Shown: in pieces, positions 9,494 to 22,078 of the stretch
How positions within the stretch are numbered: the first letter of the stretch is position 1
Layout of the letters: every line of letters begins with the position of its first letter
Assembly: GCA_905250885.1 (NCBI GenBank)
Contig: CAJNOQ010002263.1
Location: 1-25,318, forward strand
DNA from: Didymodactylos carnosus
Lineage: Eukaryota > Rotifera > Eurotatoria > Philodinida > Philodinidae
DNA: 25,318 bases
Reading direction: 5' to 3'
Made by a program: the position numbers and the translations under genes
Notes under the pieces: model-generated
What the model was told of the DNA's origin: nothing
What the model saw: the letters and a program-made list of their open reading frames with translations, nothing else
The model's database searches: none

Positions 9494-12288
9494 ATGACTG
9501 CTCGAGATCAAATACGAGCTATGCTCGATCAACTGATGGGGTCACAAGATGGTAAGAAGATGTTTTGGTCATTTGCTTTTGGAAACATCCATATCTTGCA
9601 TTTTTTGATGTTTATTATTCAACTCATTATCAAAAACTCAAATAGCAGATGAGCTTGAAAATTATTTGATGCGAAAGTATTAGTGGGATTTCCGAAAGAT
9701 GTATTCGATCAGCTTTTAGTGATGATGTTGATGCAATAACGTGGAAAAGAGCATTTAGAGAGATAGACTTGATTAGGGGCTCTTTTCTATTAAGGTTAAA
9801 AGTGTCCTTTTTTATCGTATGAAAATGCCCATAATCTAATTTGCTGGGCGGTTACGATTTGATTTTTATTCGTGCGTCTTAAACTATTTTTTTCTCATTT
9901 CGTAATACTCATAAATAAACAAGAATGAGGCGATAAATATTTGTTTTTTTAAATCAAATATCGTTCCTTTGCTTTTAGCTATAAATTAAATATATAAAGT
10001 TTTTGTTAAAGTGTTGAGTTCTGATTTCAATAAGATCGTGAGTATTCTTCTGTCAAATGTGTTCGTATGAGCTGTGAGTAAACAAATAACCATCATTGGC
10101 TTTCCTTTCTTTTTTTGAAATTATGAACTAGTCTTCTAATATACGTATTTATTCAGTGTCCGAAAAAAACACGTTTAATGTAAAGGACATGCGCTGTTAA
10201 GCTTTCGGGTACGTATCTTACATGTCTGACGTACAAGAGACGTAAGTATTGATTAAAAAACATTACATCGTATTAAAAAATAAACTTATTGTATAAGAAG
10301 TTATTCGCAAACAGTGGTTAATAAAAGTTCCTGCATCTTTGAAAGGACTGTTGCAAAAAAGAGGACGAGTAAAAACCTGTTTATTTAATAGTAAGTGTAT
10401 CAAGAGAGTAATACAACCCGTGTTCAACGATTAGTCCCAAGTACTTTATAATGGCTCTGTAAGTGAAAGATTATAAATAGTACTTAACTCTAGCTTGTTC
10501 GTGACTTTCTTTACGATTAGTCGAAAAACTTCATTTTTTCATTTCTCCTTAATTCCTAGGATCTACGAAGGCCAATGTTCCATTCAGTGATCCACGAGTG
10601 TGTCGTCCATTTCTTCTTGGTTGTTGTCCGCATGAAATTTTGTCTGGGACAGTAAGCTATTGATTTGCACTTTTAGTGTGAAAATAGTTGTGTTTTTTTT
10701 CCATTTTAGCGTGTCGACCTAGGTGAATGTTCAGAAATTCATGAATATGCACTTCGAGCCGATTATGAACGTGCTGCGAAGGAAAAAAATTTGTTTTATG
10801 AATTGGATGTATATAAGTTTTTATCCATCTCTTCTTTTTGAATGGTAATACGTTTCTGTTACAGGCACTTGATGTATTAAATCGGTTTGTCGTTGATTGT
10901 GATCGAAAAACCGACCATGCTAAAAGAAAGCTACGTGAAACACAAGAAGAGCTTGGTGAAGAGGCTGCTCGAAAAGTATGAATTTTTATTCATACATCCG
11001 TTTATATATGTCTAGCTTTTTCCTTCTGTTGCTATTGTAGATGAATGCCATTCACGAACTCGGTGAACTAGTTGGTACAAAATTAGCAAAAGCTGAAGAA
11101 TTAGGCAAGCTTTTCATTAGATTCTGTTGTTTTGTCTGTTTTAATAATCTTGTTTTACTTCTATAGGTGCACAAGGCCTTGTTGATGAATCGATGAAGTT
11201 GTTGGATGAAGTTGAGCAACTAAAACGTCAAAAATCCGACGCTGAACATGAATTTCGTTCAACAATGCCTGCTTCAACCTATCAACAACAAAAGCTTCGT
11301 GTATGTGAAGTGTGTTCTGCATATTTGGGGATCCATGATAATGACAGACGTTTAGCTGATCATTTTGGAGGAAAATTGCATCTCGGTTTCATACAAATAC
11401 GTGAAAAATTAACGGATTTGAAAAAACGTGTTAGTGAATGGAAAGAAAAACGAGATTTAGATCGAAAACAGCGAAGAAGGTATGTGAGGATTATTATTCA
11501 ACTTTCGCATGAATAAACTGACGTTTTTAATAGTCCAAGTTTCACTCGCACAACTGCCGTACGAAACGACCGTGGCGATCAACGAATGGATCGTACTAGT
11601 GGTGGCGGTTTTGCGCGTGATGAGTATCGTTCGAGCAATAGCAGAACTGATGGTACAAATGAACGAATGAAGCACCGAACCAGAAGCAGAAGTCACTCAA
11701 GAAGACGTTCTAGTCGTGATAAACGTCGATCACGTTCAAGGTAATAGATGCGACTTCCATTCACCTAGTCCATAATTCAATTATGTTTTATTAAGTGTAG
11801 ATCAGACTCAAAATCACGACATTCATCTAAACGATCTAAACATTCGAAATCGTCATCACATCGTCGTCATAAACGTTCTCGATCGCGGTAAGATACCTAA
11901 GAATTTAGAAACATCATATTTTAAGAGATATTGTTGTTTTAGTTCACAATCGCGACATCGTCGTAGTAAATCTCGCTCTCATTCGAAAAAGCATTCATCA
12001 TCACACCATCGACACAAACATGATAGGCATCGTAGTTCAAATTATTCTTCACCTCCTGCGGCTCAAAACGGCCGTGAACAGCAAGAACGAACGAAATCTA
12101 GTACTAGCGGTACAAATGATGAAAAACAATTAAGAGATAATGAAGAAGGCGAAGAAGATCAGCAAAATGAGGATAGAAAATTGATGAAAATATTGAAAAA
12201 GTATGAAGATGAAGCTGAAAACGATAATGAATTACAAAAATCATCTGAAGTCGTACAGGAGGAGGATAATAGCAATACAATGGATTAA
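9494..12288 (+). CDS. LUC7L: LUC7-like U1 snRNP-associated splicing factor
   Basis: Nine coding exons: 9494-9551, 10560-10651, 10710-10808, 10865-10975, 11041-11104, 11167-11479, 11534-11740, 11801-11887, 11943-12288, giving 458 residues. The start MTARDQIRAMLDQLMG is the family's conserved N-terminus. Finger 1 (CCCH) uses C34, C41/C42, C57 and H61. A helical/coiled middle follows, then finger 2 (CCHH) with C188, C191, H207 and H213 inside the highly conserved ADHFGGKLHLGFIQIREKL segment. From about 246 to 370 comes an RS-rich region with many RSRS and HRRH runs, then an acidic tail. LUC7 proteins associate with U1 snRNP in the nucleus and influence 5' splice-site choice. Intron 1 is 1008 bp, far longer than the others (54-65 bp). 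Intron 5 (11105-11166) starts with GC: the TTAG/GCAAGC boundary restores the family's LGAxG-VDES reading. The paralogue (LUC7L, LUC7L2 or LUC7L3 type) is not certain; LUC7L/L2 fits best. Confidence 0.93.
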
Positions 12289-12730
12289 CCATCGACTTAG
12301 TCAGGTTATTTTTATAATTTTTTTCTTTGTTGTTGATTTTCTTTCGTAAAAACTTGAAAATTTTCAGAACTTGTTAATTATAAGTATGCGAGCGCGCGCT
12401 TAATATATACGAATCGTTTTTTTTGGATATTCTCGTCTTTTTTTATCAATAAGCGTCAATTGTTTCGTTTTGCTTTTTTTTAACTATACTCATGATCTTT
12501 TCATTTTGTATTTATAAGTGAACGAGATAAAAGAACGTGAAGTTATACATGTGTGTGCACGTATTTGTCTTCGAAGCACTTGCGTCCTTCTGTTCTAACT
12601 TATGAATTATCCTTAAACTGGTTTTGTTGATTCTGTGTCTTGTTGTTTCCAAATCAAAAAACAATATATATATTGTGTACGTAAGTGCGTGTATTTGTCT
12701 TACTCTGGCTACTGTATTATATGGTAATTA

Positions 12731-12736
12731 AATAAA
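12731..12736 (+). terminator. Probable polyadenylation signal of the LUC7-like gene
   Basis: This AATAAA lies 443 bp after the stop, preceded by T-rich and GTGTG-rich sequence that would form the 3' UTR. No nearer canonical hexamer was noticed. Confidence 0.4.
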
Positions 12737-14125
12737 CTTACTCTCATTTTCAAAATAAAATAAGATAGAATAAAAATATTGACGTTTCTTTGTCGACATG
12801 TTATTCGGTATCTCAAAAGTGTCCATTCAGCATTATTTTATCCTATAAAAGGGGATAAAATAAGACTGATGTATGTTATGTTGAAGATTAGACAAATTTT
12901 TATCCTAAGCAATATTTAACAGTAGTTATTATGCTTTTTATATTTTAGATAACGATGTTAATTTAAAATTCTGCTTTGTTCTCCAAGCATTTATCGTTGA
13001 CGATTTTACACTCATTGCATAGATATCTTTAAAAAAGCAAAATAGAGCTTGATTTTGAACTTCATTAACTTACTAGTTATTCATTTAGTTATTTCTTTCG
13101 CCAATTGTCATATTTCTTGCTTGGTTTTATTCCGGCAGTTTAATTTTACAGCAATTAACCAAAACAGGTGAATAGATTCAGGCTTTTTTTTAACCGAACA
13201 ACACAAACTATTCTAATAAATACTTTACTAAATTTCATCCATTTTACGCCAAAGAATATGTATTAAAGCTAAAATTTTAGATCAGTATGATGTTGAGTCA
13301 ATAAGGCGATCTAGATCCAAATAAATGTCGAAAGATGGCGACAGGTTGGTTGTGTTGTGTTAAATAATTAATTTCCAGGTATCACTTTTCTATCAGCCAT
13401 GCATAAAATATGACCTTGAAATGACGATTCACTCTTTTTGGGCATAATTCAGGTCAGCATAGCTCAGTGAATCTGAGATCTAAAGAGGCTTCATACGTGT
13501 TTGTCTGCATCAACCCACTTACTCTTCCAGTTGAAGACTTTATTGTTATATATCTTAACGCTCGCGAAAACCTAAGTTCTGGGAACACTTTTGACTAAAA
13601 GTTGAAAAAGACTATTCCATGGAATAAGGTCTGTCTCATAGAATACAGACATTACATCTATAGTTTTCTGAATTGTGTGGTGTTTTTGAGTTTGTATCGA
13701 ATCAAACTTCTGTAAATGATTATTGAATAAACCATTTCAGAATGAACTTCGACTTGTGCTGTACGAGAACTCAGACTCTGCACAACCAAGATTGAATTGT
13801 GCGGAAACACGGTCTCGATATGAAGTAGGTTCGATCATGCTACTCTTCTATTATAAAGCGTGTAAGGTAGCAGTTGAGCCATAGTGAACTTCTAGAAGAA
13901 ACCGCTTTTCATACAATGCATAAATAAAACTATTACCATGCACATTTCAGTGCTCTTCTTTTTTTTGTATTCTAGGAAATATCTTGAAAATCACGGTCGT
14001 TCTCGATCTTATAGTTGCTTAAATACGCTAGAAATAAAAACTTGATTAGTAGCCAGCAGTAGCAAAAATAAAACGAAAAAAATCGAGTAAAATATGTATT
14101 TATAATTTATTTAAATTTGTGTGTG
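12737..14125. other. Intergenic region and YY1 upstream sequence
   Basis: No coding region is supported. A hairpin with 11-base arms (TTATTTTATCC and its complement) lies at 12833-12863. A TAGCTCAGTGA sequence at 13460 resembles a tRNA A-box but has no partner B-box. The last few hundred bases are AT-rich and presumably contain the YY1-gene promoter and 5' UTR; no TATA box can be singled out. Confidence 0.4.
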
Positions 14126-16123
<1,998 letters not shown>

Positions 16124-16479
16124 TCAATTGCATCTTGAATTTATTGAATTCAATTAACTCATCAGACTCGTTTGTGTTTATTTCTGTTTTCTTCTTTTTT
16201 ACTTTTGATTAAAAATGGTGTATACTTTTTATTTTTATTAATAGAGAAAGAAAGAAGTTGTAACTAATCGTTGAAAAGTTGCTCGATTTAAAAGTTAGAA
16301 CAAAAATCCATTTTCGCCTGCCTGCTTATTTTTCTAAGATTTGCAAATGAATTTTCCCATTACAAGAGTGAACAATATAAAAAACAAATTTTTTTCATGT
16401 TGTGCTCTTGTTACCGTTTCATATTGTTCTTCTTTTATCAATGTTAAAGGAATGTAGTTTTTACTTATAGTCGACACTT

Positions 16480-16485
16480 AATAAA
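16480..16485 (+). terminator. Probable polyadenylation signal of the YY1 gene
   Basis: AATAAA lies 357 bp after the stop, in T-rich sequence. A second AATAAA near 17104 is an alternative distal site. Confidence 0.35.
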
Positions 16486-17304
16486 AAATACTCAAAATTC
16501 AGAAGCAGAAAACTAACTAGAAGTAGTTCAATGTAAAAATCGGAAAAAAAAATGCAGCTCGATTATATAAAATCAGTTTATAACATAAAGCTGCTGATAA
16601 CCCCAACATTTTTGTCAATGTGTTGGTTGTGTACATTGTTTTTTACGGACGTTTTTTCTCTTCATTGTTTGTATATAAGAAAATTAACTGACAGTAAAAT
16701 TTTTGCTTGTCTTTGTGTACATTTGTAGAACTTATTTCCTCTTTATTGTTAAGATTAACTATCTCCTTAGGAGTGTATTCTATATAACTATTTTCCACAA
16801 CAATTGTATTTTGAGCGAATAACTAAACAATTGAATTATAGCGTTGAAACTTTGTTTATATGTAAATGTTTTCCTTTTTTGTTTTCAATATGTTTTGTGA
16901 ACTTGTACACTGTCTTATTATTATTTTTGTTCATTTTAGTTATTGTTGTTTGCGTTTATGTGTATCATCCTCTCACTTTGTTGGTTTTCTATCAACTAAT
17001 TATCTTTTGTTTATCTATGTACTCTTAACGAATTGTGTGGTTAAAATTCAAGATATCTTTTTTTTTTTGAGTATCCTCCAAGATTTTTTTAGAATGTAAC
17101 TTTGAAATAAAAGAGAAAACGGTTCTACACAAATTGTCTTCTTGATTGGAAATCAAGAACATACAATTGCTTGCTTGAGTTGTAGTACTCAGAAAGGATT
17201 ATTGAAAAAAGTAAGTTAATGGCATTTTGTTTTCTTTTTGAATATTGAAACGAGATTTTCGTTTAGTGAATTTTCAATGTTTAAATGATTTAGGTATCTG
17301 CAGA
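16486..17304. other. T-rich intergenic sequence
   Basis: Open frames at 16804-17099 encode only Phe/Leu/Val/Cys-rich runs in two overlapping frames, as expected of T-rich DNA. They have no conserved motif and are not called as genes. The stretch probably contains an extended YY1 3' UTR. Confidence 0.4.
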
Positions 17305-17989
17305 ATGGCTGCTATAACAAAGTTCTTTTCTAAAATAAAACGTGAGAATAAATTTTCGAGAGCTGGTGAAAGACATAAGTTAGATGAACAACCAACAAAT
17401 GAAAAACAAAAGAAAAGTTAGCTATTTAAATTAAAGAAAAAAGATTTAACCATAAAATGTTTGTCTAGTAGAAGTTTCAAATCAATGGAGTCAATCATAG
17501 TCGTCTCTCTTGATCTTTTTATGCCAGTCTAACTACTTCTTATCTGTCTTGACATTCTTAATTGTTAGTCTATACTTTAGGTCACATTTGAATCAAATGA
17601 TAATTTGTCATCATTATTTGAATTTCTTCGTTCATGTCTTGTGTATGACTGGATGGCATTTGTTTTAACGTCAATTGCTGATCGTCAATCATTTTCTAGT
17701 AAAGATATTGAATTGTATTCCAATGTCACATTTAATCAGTGTCGTCTAGTCAATGTTATACTTTCATTTAAATGGAATGATGCTACGTTAAATGAAGTAT
17801 TACATCAAAAACCAGATTTTCAACCTCATTATTATTTAAAAAACAAGATAATTCATGGTGCAATACTGTTGTGAACTTATGCAGCATTCCCAACGAAATC
17901 TACGGTCATTAGTGAAACTTTTTATGTTAATATAAATAGTCAAAAAATCTTTAGAAGAGTTTGAAGTACCCGGTGATTTTCTTAAATAG
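17305..17989 (+). pseudogene. Scrambled relic of a UBXN6/UBXD1-like p97 cofactor gene
   Basis: Three pieces resemble UBXN6. First, 17305-17421 starts with ATG and reads MAAITKFFSKIKRENKFSRA, then GERHKLDE; it matches the UBXD1 N-terminus (KFF, KF-AG-KL) and stops after 38 codons. Second, 17581-17876 reads VTFESNDNLSSLFEFL ... DWMAFVLTS ... FNQCRLVNVILSFKWND and ends at a stop; it matches the second half of the UBX domain and the C-terminus. Third, 17939-17989 reads VKKSLEEFEVPGDFLK then stop; it resembles the FELPGDFF segment that normally lies before the UBX domain, so it is out of order. The PUB domain and about 300 residues are missing. The acceptor-like TTTAG before piece two needs a phase-0 donor, and none of the GT sites I checked in piece one is phase 0. 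Intact UBXN6 binds p97/VCP and works in endolysosomal degradation. A very short, still expressed derivative cannot be excluded. Confidence 0.65.
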
Positions 17990-18524
17990 TCTTTCAAGAA
18001 AACATTGAGAACCTGTTTCTATTTTTATCTGCTGTTGTTTCTCTTTGCTTATTTCTGCATTCTTCTTTATTTTTGTAATCTAGAATTTTCAGTCAACTAC
18101 TCTCTTAGAAATTAACCGAAAACATCTAATTCTTCTTCCGAATATTTTGGTCGTGGTCATCATTGAGTCTTTTTTTTTAATGTTGTGCAGATGTTTTTTG
18201 TCAGATTTTCTCATTTATTTATTAATGGACGTTCATTGCAAGTATTAAAAAAACGAGTCAACTTATAAGCTTACTTGTTAAAAGTCAAAAGAATGTGAAC
18301 TTAACAATTATGATTATTATTTGAATTCCTGTAGCATGAAATAATTCAATAGACGATGTAATCAAGCGTTATTCTTTCTTATACGTATTGGTTTCAAGTT
18401 TTAGAAGAGTTATAATATTTATGGACTAGCTTTAACGCTTCTCAAGCATTTGAAATAGTCTTACCTGTGCCAGATATCGTATGAAAGAATAAGCGATTGT
18501 CATAATATTTTTTTTTTTTGTTGC
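17990..18524. other. Intergenic region upstream of glycerate kinase
   Basis: No coding sequence is recognised. The sequence is T-rich towards its end, with a poly-T run at 18510-18519 just before the start codon. It should contain the promoter of the glycerate kinase gene. Confidence 0.35.
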
Positions 18525-21500
18525 ATGCTTCGTTTTAGACTAAACTTTTTGAAAGTTTTGTTTTTCTACACATTCCCATTACGTAAGAATATTTCATCAC
18601 ATATGAACATTCCACAATTAAAATCCGATGCTTTGAAAATATTTGATTCATCGATTAAAGCTGTGGCTCCATATGAATGTGTCAAAAATCATATTCGTTT
18701 AGAAAATGATAGAATTTTAGTTATTAACAATGAAAAAAATACTAATGAATCGTATCGTATACCTGTCGAACAGAATGTGTACATAGTAGGATTTGGCAAA
18801 GCAGCTTTAGGCAAGTACATTGTTTATAGTCTACAGTGAAGTTGTGGACAACATGGAAAGAAATGAGAGTATGTTAGTTAATTCGAGTAGAGTATACTTA
18901 TTTCAGGAATGTGTCATGCTATTGATGAAGTGCTCTCCAAACATATTGTTAAAGGAATTGTTAGTGTACCGGTCAATGCAATTGCCCAAGCTGAAAGGTT
19001 CGGCTTGTATTTTTTAATTTTTTGTTTTTATAATATAATCAATATTCTTACCTCTTGATGTTTTAGTCGAAACGCATATCCAAAGTTTAAGTCATCATTT
19101 GAAGTGAAAGAAGGTGCTGAAAATAACAAACCGGATAAAGCAGCAATGGAGACAGCCAATAAAATTTATTCAATGATTACTTGTTTATCTTCCAATGATA
19201 TTTTATTAGTACTAATCTCTGGTAAGGGATTTTTTCACAAAAAAAGAAGGACATCGTTTTAATGTTTTCTTGATTAAAAATTTCTTTTTTCGACATTAGT
19301 ATCGTATACAAAAGTATCGTGATTTTGAAAGTGAGGAGAAAAAATGATTGAAAAAAGAATCATAGAGTCATCGATTTTAGTTTATCCAAACATTGGGCCA
19401 GCTGAATCGTCATATTCATGACGACGATGATTTTTCAATAAGAGATTAGTGGTAGCATCTTCATCAGCCAATATTGAATTTTCTAAATCATTGCGTGTCT
19501 CTTTTCGTCTTGTCATTGAATGATCAGTGTCTGGACGTTTTCGGACAAATATTCCCAAATTGGAACCACGGAAAAGGGGTAATGCTCCACGACTGTCGCT
19601 ACGTCGTTTGTATAATTCTAGAAATTCATGTAATGGTGCATGATTACTGCTTAAGTCAGATAATTGTTCATCGGAAATTACTGTTGATGGTGGTTTAAGT
19701 AATGATATTTGACCATAGCATAATACACATAGAGTAAGACCTATTTTAACAAAATAAATGTGAAACACTGAACATAGTTGTTACAGTGAGACAGACTATA
19801 CTATTGATGCAATAGTATTGACAAAGTATGTAATATTGGTACAAAGTAAATTTATAAATGTTTTTTCTGCATCTTTCACATAGTTAACGATGAGATTTTC
19901 ATCTGTAAAAGCAATTTTAGTGAACGATGAGCTTTTTTTGTATCTTGGAAGAATTTTTAAAAAGATCCGTTCATACATACCTATGATATAGACAATCTGA
20001 GTGAATGATAACATTGTGAATAATATGTAGAGTATTTTTTTTAGAATGAAACAACTCTTTGCGTAAAGTTAGATTAATGTAGCAAATATACCAGGCAAAT
20101 GTTTTTTTATCTTCTACATAACATATTTGAGATAAAAATATCCTCAAATTATTTTTGAGGATCATATTTTTTCCTTAGATCGGTTAAGCTTTACCTGGCA
20201 AAAAAAACATTTTAAGAAAAACGCACGCACATACTTATAGTGTTTATTTTATGTGACAAAAGTTTAAACATGCAAAATATTTTACAGATAAAACGCTCAT
20301 CGACATTGATTATCATTTATCAAAAATATATCATTTTACCATTTTTTTGATTAGTACCGTTGAGAATACAGCTTAAAAATATCTAAGTTGATATGATTTC
20401 AAATGAATAAACATGCTATATGTTTTTTGATTCAAGTTCTGAAAGAGTAGATTACCCCCATTTCAAAACAGAAAACAGCTCATGTTTCTTCGAATAACGT
20501 TTGACAGCAAAAAAAATGATATAGATCTGAGATTATAACTGTTTGAATATAGCAGGATAAAAAGATTTTATATCAGATTTCTCTAATAGTTGTTTTTATT
20601 TGAAAACAAATATGACTAAGATACCCAAAATAGTTAATAAATTATGTTTACATTCATTTCCAAGATTATCAAGCAGTGATCCTAGCGTACCCACCATCTG
20701 GAAGTGATGTTTTGAACGTTTTTTCATGAATCAGTTGTCCTAATGTGTCCTATCGAACAGTTAAAACCACTGATCTGTTCTATTATCTTGATCTTGTCAA
20801 ATGTTATTCGAAGAAAAGTGAACTGTCTTCTATAGTAAAATGGACAGTAATTGTAACAGCTTACAAATCAATCTAAATATTTCGTTTTTGCATTTAATGA
20901 CTTAGATCTCATAGGACAAAATTTTGTTTCAATTTGAATTATGCTTAATTCTCTTTAGGTGGAGGATCAGCTCTGTTACCTTTGCCCATTGACGATATTA
21001 GTTTAGATGAAGAAGTTCAAATGATTGAGTTGTTACAAAGAGATGGTGCAAATATTGAAGAATTAAATACTTGTCGAAAAGCTATGAGCAAATTAAAAAA
21101 TGGTGGACTTGCTCGTGAATCAAAGAGTTCAACAGTAATTTGAGATAAATACGTACAAAACAAACTTCACATGTGTCAATGATCATTTTATTTAAGGTTA
21201 TTTCCCTGATATTATCGGATATCATTGGCGATCCAATTTCGAGTATTGCTAGTGGACCAACATTCTATTCGAGAAATAGTTGTCAAGCCGCATTGAGCGT
21301 CTTTGAGAAATATAATCTGTTAGATAAAATACCAAGATCATTTTCCAACTATTTACAAAAAAAACAAAATCAAGAGAAAATACAAGAAAAGTAACTTGTA
21401 CATTCAACATATTCCTGCATATAGAATAATGTTTCTTTTTATCTTTTATCAGTGATAGTTCGAAAATTGTTCATAACATCATCGTTGGCAGTAATAGTAT

Positions 21501-22077
21501 AGCATTAGAAGCTGGTGAGAAATTTAGTAAAACATTGAATTATAATCCATTTATTGTTACTAATAGACTGAGTGGAGAAGCGAGTGTAATCGGAAAGAGA
21601 CTCATTGAATTGGCTTATGCAATTAAGAATCAATCAACATTTGATTCAAATAATTTCAATGATATATTCTCCGATACTCATACTTACAATAATTTTAAAT
21701 CATTTGTCAAACAAAAAAAACCTTTGTGTGTATTACTTGGTGGTGAAACCACAGTTAATCTACGTGGGATGGGAAAAGGTGGACGGTGCCAGGAAATGGC
21801 ACTTTCGGCTGCAATACACAGTAAAAAGTTGTTTGACGAACAAAAGGAAAATATTCTTCTTCTATGTGCTGGTAGTGATGGAATTGATGGTCCTACCGAT
21901 GCGGCTGGTGGTTTTGCTTACTCATCGATGATTGGTGACGATATTAAAGAAGCACAAAATGCTCTTGAAAATAACGATGCCTACACATATTTGAGCACAA
22001 CTAAGCCTGATGATTTAATAAAAATAGGTCATACAGCTACCAATGTGATGGATATAATTATTTTACTTATTCAATAA
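18525..22077 (+). CDS. GLYCTK: Glycerate kinase, GLYCTK type (GckA/MOFRL family)
   Basis: Six exons: 18525-18810, 18907-18997, 19067-19221, 20959-21134, 21197-21390, 21453-22077, giving 508 residues, close to the family's usual size of about 520. The enzyme phosphorylates D-glycerate in serine and fructose breakdown. Family landmarks in order are VGFGKAALG (about 88-96), EGAENNKPD, the phosphate-loop-like LISGGGSALLP (about 175-185), LNTCRKAMSKLKNGGLA, VISLILSDIIGDP, IASGPT, then the MOFRL domain with LLGGETTV (about 397), GKGGRCQEMAL, AGSDGIDGPTDAAG and HTATNVMD. The 26 residues before the second Met are basic and hydrophobic (MLRFRLNFLKVLFFY), consistent with a mitochondrial presequence; the second Met at 18603 would give a cytosolic form. 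Intron 1 begins with GC: TTAG/GCAAGT joined to GAATG gives the family's ALGM. Intron 3 (19222-20958) is 1737 bp and hosts an antisense gene. Confidence 0.94.
19382..20014 (-). CDS. Nested antisense gene for a neuropeptide-like secreted precursor
   Basis: Two exons on the minus strand, 20014-19981 and 19740-19382, joined over a 240-bp intron with a G/GTATGT donor and an AAAATAG/GT acceptor, encode 130 residues. The splice builds a clear signal peptide, MLSFTQIVYIIGLTLCVLCY, with likely cleavage soon after. The only cysteines lie in that signal. The mature part has basic processing sites KRR (56-58), RKR (78-80), RRK (89-91) and RR (117-118). Cleavage would release, among others, SDSRGALPLFRGSNLGIFV (59-77) and a C-terminal HEYDDSAGPMFG ending at the stop, where the final Gly could be used for amidation (PMF-amide). 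I cannot assign it to a known neuropeptide family. The whole gene sits inside intron 3 of the glycerate kinase gene, in the opposite direction, so its promoter would lie in the 944 bp of intron upstream. Function is inferred from precursor architecture only; another small secreted protein is possible. Confidence 0.65.
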
Positions 22078-22078
22078 A
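22073..22078 (+). terminator. Polyadenylation signal overlapping the glycerate kinase stop codon
   Basis: The AATAAA hexamer contains the TAA stop at 22075-22077. A GT-rich stretch (TTATGTGTAATGTGTTTATG, about 22104-22123) follows at the distance expected of a downstream element, so the 3' UTR may be only about 15-25 bases. Confidence 0.6.

Noticed and set aside
9263..9532. Minus-strand 89-codon ORF over the LUC7-like start
   Set aside because: It overlaps the conserved first exon antisense, with no signal peptide, no splice partner and no recognised motif.
13440..13530. tRNA-like A-box (TAGCTCAGTGA)
   Set aside because: No matching B-box or cloverleaf arms at the right distance; not enough for a tRNA or tRNA-derived SINE.
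16804..17099. Membrane-protein-like ORFs rich in Phe, Leu and Val
   Set aside because: Two overlapping frames of T-rich DNA both give hydrophobic runs. There is no conserved motif, and the first starts at a non-ATG codon; this is composition, not coding.
19474..19698. Plus-strand 74-codon ORF inside glycerate kinase intron 3
   Set aside because: It is antisense to the nested prohormone exon; the minus-strand frame has the signal peptide, splice sites and basic processing sites.
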